A stretch of DNA of 64,000 bases, taken from Flavobacterium piscisymbiosum (GTDB lineage: Bacteria > Bacteroidota > Bacteroidia > Flavobacteriales > Flavobacteriaceae). Below, piece after piece: positions 60,633 through 64,000 of the stretch. The stretch lies in assembly GCF_020905295.1 (NCBI RefSeq), contig NZ_JAJJMM010000001.1, positions 4,092,001-4,156,000 of the forward strand, read 5' to 3'. The translations under genes and the position numbers were made by a program. Position 1 is the stretch's first letter. Each line of letters begins with the position of its first letter. The notes beneath the pieces were generated by a model. The model had not been told where the DNA came from. It made no database searches and was given only the letters and a program-made list of their open reading frames with translations.

Positions 60633-61664
60633 ATGACACCAGAAAAAAACACAATGAAAGCCTGGCAATTAAAAGGGTTTGGTTTAGATAATTTGAAATT
60701 AGAAGATATTGCAGTACCAACTCCGGGGGCAAATGAAGTTTTAATAAAAGTCGGAGCAGTTTCGCTAAATTTTAGAGACAAAGCGATTGTTGATGGAATT
60801 TATGAACCGGATATGGTACCCAATCCTTTAACACCGGTATCTGATGCTGCCGGAACAATTGTAGAGATTGGGGCCGATGTAACACGATTTAAAGTAGGCG
60901 ATAGGGTAACTTCTCATTTATATTCAAAGTGGATCGAAGGGGCGCCCGCTCCTAATGAGCCAGATTTCTGTTTTGGTTCTCCTCTGCCTGGAGGTTTGGC
61001 AGAATATATGATTATTCACGAAGAATCCGCAGTCTTGGCACCATCTACTTTGACTGATGAAGAAGCATCTACTTTGCCAATCGCAGCACTTACAGCCTGG
61101 TACTCTCTGGTTACCTATGGTAACTTGCAAAAAGGAGATTCGGTTTTGATACAAGGTACCGGAGGCGTTTCAATATTCGGTATTCAGCTTGCAACTGCTT
61201 TGGGGGCAAGGGTTATTGTTACAACAAGCAGTAATGAAAAAGGCGAATGGGCCCGCAAACTCGGTGCTCATGAAGTAATTAATTATGTCCAAACTCCAGA
61301 CTGGGCTTCTGAAGTAGTTAGATTAACAGATGGAAAAGGTGTTGATCAGCTATTGGAAGTAGTTGGAGGAGATGGATTAAATGATTCTGTTAAAGCGACA
61401 AAGGTTACCGGGCAAATTTCAGTTATAGGATTCTTAGCGGGGCAGACCACCGATCTTAACTTAATGCAGGTGATTTTCAGACAAACCAAAATTCAGGGTA
61501 TTGCAGTTGGAAACCGATCTGCATTCGAGGAAATGAATAAAGCTTTTGACCAGTATAATATTAAGCCTGTTATCGATAAAGTATACCGATTCGAAGAGGC
61601 TATTGAAGCGTATCAGCACTTGGCAAAAGGAGCATTTGGAAAAATTGTAATTAAAATTAGTTAA
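60633..61664 (+). CDS. Medium-chain dehydrogenase/reductase, quinone-oxidoreductase-like
   Basis: A 343-residue GroES-like/Rossmann enzyme. The catalytic domain opens AWQLKGFGLDNLKLED. It lacks the GHE zinc motif (VSDAAGTIVEIG instead) and the Cys ligands of zinc alcohol dehydrogenases. The cofactor motif is GTGGVSIFGIQLATALGA (residues about 172-189). These points suggest a zinc-free, NADPH-dependent quinone or enoyl reductase. It is divergent from and probably controlled by the MocR regulator. Confidence 0.88.
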   Translation: MTPEKNTMKAWQLKGFGLDNLKLEDIAVPTPGANEVLIKVGAVSLNFRDKAIVDGIYEPDMVPNPLTPVSDAAGTIVEIGADVTRFKVGDRVTSHLYSKWIEGAPAPNEPDFCFGSPLPGGLAEYMIIHEESAVLAPSTLTDEEASTLPIAALTAWYSLVTYGNLQKGDSVLIQGTGGVSIFGIQLATALGARVIVTTSSNEKGEWARKLGAHEVINYVQTPDWASEVVRLTDGKGVDQLLEVVGGDGLNDSVKATKVTGQISVIGFLAGQTTDLNLMQVIFRQTKIQGIAVGNRSAFEEMNKAFDQYNIKPVIDKVYRFEEAIEAYQHLAKGAFGKIVIKIS

Positions 61665-61862
61665 TCAGCAGACATCAAAATAGATAAAAAAAAACACTAA
61701 ACTAATGACTTCTAGTATGTTTACTATGCCTACAATTACCAGGAATTAATTTTCCCTGTTAAATTTTTTGCTATTAACATCCCACTAAAATTCAGTGTGA
61801 AGTTTGTGTGAAGTTCTGATTTTTTTTTGGATATATAAGGACTAAACGCAAAGAGAGACTCA
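61665..61862. other. Spacer after the quinone-oxidoreductase-like gene
   Basis: No gene is seen. The 435-nt gap to the DUF1203 gene continues with a hairpin and repeat copy 6. Confidence 0.4.
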
Positions 61863-61898
61863 AAAAAAAATCCCATTTCATTAGAAATGGGATTTTTT
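61863..61898 (+). terminator. Hairpin terminator preceding repeat copy 6
   Basis: AAAAAAATCCCATTTC pairs perfectly with GAAATGGGATTTTTT around ATTA. It has the same stem as 19287-19314 and is directly followed by repeat copy 6, as the copy 2 hairpin is. Confidence 0.7.
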
Positions 61899-61899
61899 A

Positions 61900-62035
61900 T
61901 GACCTCTACTGGACAAATTACGGTAAATTTTATGGAAGATTTGAAGAGATTGGCTTCCTATATGTATGAGCTGTCTTTGATTGGTATCAACATTTTGGTT
62001 TAGATGTCCTGTTGGGGATTGGTGGAAAATTGAGC
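61900..62035 (+). repeat. Six-copy dispersed repeat, copy 6 (full length)
   Basis: Contains GACCTCTACTGGACAAATTA, ATGGAAGATTTGAAGAGATT, GTCTTTGATTGGTATCAACA and GATGTCCTGTTGGGGATTGG. Read from 61900 it stays open except for one stop (TGA) in the middle. Confidence 0.8.
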
Positions 62036-62099
62036 AAGAAATGGATTTTTAATAAAAGGAACAGGATATAAATTTGTTTTGATTTAAAATATAGAAAAT

Positions 62100-62579
62100 A
62101 TGAAAAAATTTAAAATTGTCCCGTTGTCTAAAGATTTTGTAAGCCAAATTCGGAAAACAAATATTGATAATTTTGGTAATGCTGTTTACGAGCAATTGGC
62201 AACGGGAAAAGGACCATGCCGAATTTCGTTGAAACCATTTAATGTTGGTCAGGATATTCGTTTGGTTTTTGCTTATAGTCCGTTTTCAGAAAACAATGCT
62301 TTTAATCAATCCGGGCCTATATTTATTCACAAAAATGAAGTGGAGCAATATTTAGATATTTATAATTTTCCCACAGAATTAAAAGCAGATAAAGAAAATT
62401 TCCCTTTATCTCTAATCGGCTATACCAAAGAACAAAAAATGATTTTTACTAAATTAGTTGGAGATAATGATATCGATTTACTAATTGCTGAGATCTTTGA
62501 AACAAAAAGCGATGTTGAATATCTTCACGCAAGAAATTCAGAAGCCTGTTGTTTTATTTGTAAAATTGAAAGGGTATAG
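62100..62579 (+). CDS. DUF1203 family protein
   Basis: A 159-residue cytosolic protein with the family pattern: GKGPCRISLKPFNVGQDIRL, VFAYSPFSENNAFNQSGPIF, then a C-terminal Cys-containing strand CCFICKIERV. Function is unknown. The usual Cys-x-x-Cys near the N-terminus is reduced to a single Cys40 (GPCRIS). It is not linked to a neighbouring gene. Confidence 0.8.
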   Translation: MKKFKIVPLSKDFVSQIRKTNIDNFGNAVYEQLATGKGPCRISLKPFNVGQDIRLVFAYSPFSENNAFNQSGPIFIHKNEVEQYLDIYNFPTELKADKENFPLSLIGYTKEQKMIFTKLVGDNDIDLLIAEIFETKSDVEYLHARNSEACCFICKIERV

Positions 62580-62749
62580 TAAGGTACTTTTTAAAAATTG
62601 AAATTACAGATAATTTAAAAGAAGTAATTTTTTCAATTAAAACTTTACTTCCCAATAAAATTTATTGGGAAGTTTCCGGGATCTTTTAAGAATTTATAAA
62701 AATCCAAGGTATCAACAATGAATGTTGTGGATAAACATTGAAAATTTTA

Positions 62750-62935
62750 TATTCCCTAATTATTTTTAACGCAGAGAACTCAATCCCGATAGCTATCGGG
62801 ATTCGCAAAGTTCACTAAGATTTAAGTAGTGTTTACACAATCAAAGTCCACAAAGCTTTGTGAACTTTGTGTTTTTTTCTAAACTTGGTATATTTAAAAA
62901 ACTTTGCGTTCTCCGTGGTAATTTTTTCTATATCC
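62750..62935. repeat. Cluster of palindromic intergenic repeats
   Basis: AATCCCGATAGC and its mirror GCTATCGGGATT make a perfect 22-nt palindrome at 62782-62803. Related AAAGTTCAC/GTGAACTTTG and CGCAGAGAAC/TTTGCGTTCTC segments surround it. The 418-nt gap between the DUF1203 and nitroreductase genes holds nothing else. Confidence 0.55.
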
Positions 62936-62997
62936 ACAGATTTTAGGATTGATCCATTGTAAGGGTTAAACGTTAAAACATATGTATTCTTATAACA

Positions 62998-63627
62998 TTA
63001 ATAAACTTTCGTTATCATTTCATCTATAGGTAAACGAACTTTTTTCGTAGCTGCCATATAGTCTTTTTCGGAATCCCGATATCCTAAAGCGAGGATAACT
63101 GTAGAATGCAACTCTTTTTCTTTCAATCCCAAAACCTCATCAATAGTGGCGGCATTAAATCCTTCAATAGGAGTGGCATCCACTTTCAATTCTGCTGCAG
63201 CAATAAGTGCTGTTCCTAGTGCAATATAAGCCTGTTTGGCCGCCCAAAGTGCTTTTTGCTCTGCGTTAATAGTGCTGAAATAGGAATGCAATCCATTTCT
63301 AAATCCTGATAAGGCACCAGTATCAAGACCTCTTTGCTTTTCTGTCATTGCCATATAATCGTCAATGTAAGTTGAAGACATGTCAGTGAATGCAGCAAAA
63401 ACCAATAAATGAGAGCAAGAGCTAATCTGTCCATTATACGAATCAGCACCTAATTTTTTTTGAATTTCCGGGTTGCTTACAACAAAAACACGGTAAGATT
63501 GCAGACCACAAGAAGATGCTGAAAGATTTATAGCCTCTAAGATCTGATCGATCTTCTCTTCTGTTACTTTGATGTTATTGTAAGCTTTTGTGGCGTAGCG
63601 CCATTTTAAATTTTCTATCAAATTCAT
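62998..63627 (-). CDS. NAD(P)H-dependent nitroreductase-family oxidoreductase
   Basis: A protein of about 209 residues from the start at 63627 (MNLIENLKWRYATKAYN), which matches the family N-terminus better than the 63654 start. It has NLSASSCGLQSYRVFVV (FMN/cofactor loop), AAKQAYIALGTALIAAAEL and a C-terminal LGYRDSEKDYMAATKKVRLP. This is the NfsB-like branch, which reduces nitroaromatics or quinones. It differs from the siderophore-operon nitroreductase in size and subgroup and appears monocistronic. Confidence 0.9.
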   Translation of the reverse strand: MNLIENLKWRYATKAYNNIKVTEEKIDQILEAINLSASSCGLQSYRVFVVSNPEIQKKLGADSYNGQISSCSHLLVFAAFTDMSSTYIDDYMAMTEKQRGLDTGALSGFRNGLHSYFSTINAEQKALWAAKQAYIALGTALIAAAELKVDATPIEGFNAATIDEVLGLKEKELHSTVILALGYRDSEKDYMAATKKVRLPIDEMITKVY

Positions 63628-63895
63628 TACTATTTCTATCTTAAATTTTGACAAATATAAATGATATTGTTTTCTTTTTTCGAGTTTTTAAAGTGCTCTG
63701 GGAAACTCCAAATCAATCATCTTAGGCCACTAAAGAATATTTATCTGTTTTACTTCATTATTACATTTGTTTAAAGGTTAATAATCTTTAAAATTTAATA
63801 TAAAAAGAATAATTAACTGATTTTAAGTATAAATAAAAATATTTAATCTTTTATATTCAAATTTGCAGGGTAAAAAAACTAAACATTGTCATCAT

Positions 63896-64000
63896 ATGAA
63901 AGCGAACATACAAGAAGATAGGGGAATAAACGAAAAGCAAAATAATGAAAACACCCAGGATACAATCCAAAATGATTTTGCATTCACACTAAAGAGCACT
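63896..64000 (+). CDS. Partial CDS at the right edge
   Basis: The first 35 codons of an open frame, MKANIQEDRGINEKQNNENT and onward, run off the window. The visible part is polar and Asn/Gln/Glu-rich, without signal peptide or motif. The ATG is preceded by a TAnnTTTG-like box (TCAAATTTGCAGG region near 63860). Function cannot be assigned. Confidence 0.45.
   Translation, partial: MKANIQEDRGINEKQNNENTQDTIQNDFAFTLKST

Noticed and set aside
60508..60732. 75-codon N-terminal extension of the MocR regulator
   Set aside because: It overlaps the divergent dehydrogenase start and covers the direct-repeat operator; the GntR domain begins normally at the internal Met.
1..64000. CRISPR array, tRNA, rRNA, integron integrase or phage genes
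   Set aside because: No regularly spaced repeats, tRNA-like cloverleafs, rRNA signatures, tyrosine recombinase or phage structural genes were recognised by eye in this window.

Overview
This AT-rich window almost certainly comes from a Flavobacterium or a close relative (Bacteroidota, Flavobacteriaceae). The evidence is a SusC/SusD pair, a type IX secretion C-terminal sorting domain, TAnnTTTG-type promoter boxes, weak Shine-Dalgarno signals, and Bacteroidota families such as DUF4374-like lipoproteins and DUF4833. No rRNA, tRNA or CRISPR array was seen.

Region 1 (1-19.2 kb) is a hydroxamate siderophore locus. Read leftwards from about 16.1 kb it encodes a nitroreductase-family protein, a DesA-like PLP decarboxylase, an NIS synthetase fused to a DesC/IucB-like acyltransferase, an N-hydroxylase, a second NIS synthetase, a MATE exporter, a carrier protein, a free-standing adenylating enzyme, a membrane acyltransferase-like protein, a TonB-dependent receptor and a XusB-like surface lipoprotein cut by the window edge. 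Divergently there is a clavaminate-synthase-like Fe(II)/2-oxoglutarate oxygenase of the lysine-hydroxylase type, then a lysine-permease-like transporter. The same 17-nt palindrome, a candidate Fur box, precedes the receptor and lies between the divergent biosynthetic genes. The gene set suggests a bisucaberin/desferrioxamine-type siderophore built from cadaverine or, unusually, hydroxycadaverine, perhaps with an extra acyl decoration.

Region 2 (19.4-31.4 kb) is accessory. It holds a serine hydrolase, an SDR, and a PhyH dioxygenase / CDP-alcohol phosphotransferase / GtrA / DUF4833 group preceded by a short ORF with six consecutive Cys codons (possible cysteine-responsive leader). Two nearly identical REP-associated transposase (RAYT) units of about 0.85 kb then bracket a HEPN-like gene and two orphan genes.

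Region 3 (31.4-52.4 kb) contains an SDR/HxlR pair and a complete alginate utilisation locus: an SGNH acetylesterase, a FadR-type GntR regulator, SusC, SusD, a PL6 lyase, an IPT/TIG surface lipoprotein, a PL17 oligoalginate lyase, KdgF, an MFS hexuronate transporter, a DEH reductase, KdgK, KdgA and a T9SS-exported jelly-roll lyase candidate. Together these would cut alginate outside the cell, import it, and convert it through DEH and KDG to pyruvate and glyceraldehyde 3-phosphate. TTGGTNAACCAA palindromes precede the regulator and the esterase.

Region 4 (52.5-64 kb) is a series of regulator/enzyme pairs: alpha/beta hydrolase with LysR, TetR with epimerase, and MocR with a quinone-oxidoreductase-like enzyme. 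Scattered among these are a serine hydrolase, DUF2141, DUF1203 and a nitroreductase. Six degenerate copies of a roughly 130-nt repeat, all in the same orientation, are scattered from 31.3 to 62.0 kb in intergenic regions; their shared open frame suggests descent from coding sequence.
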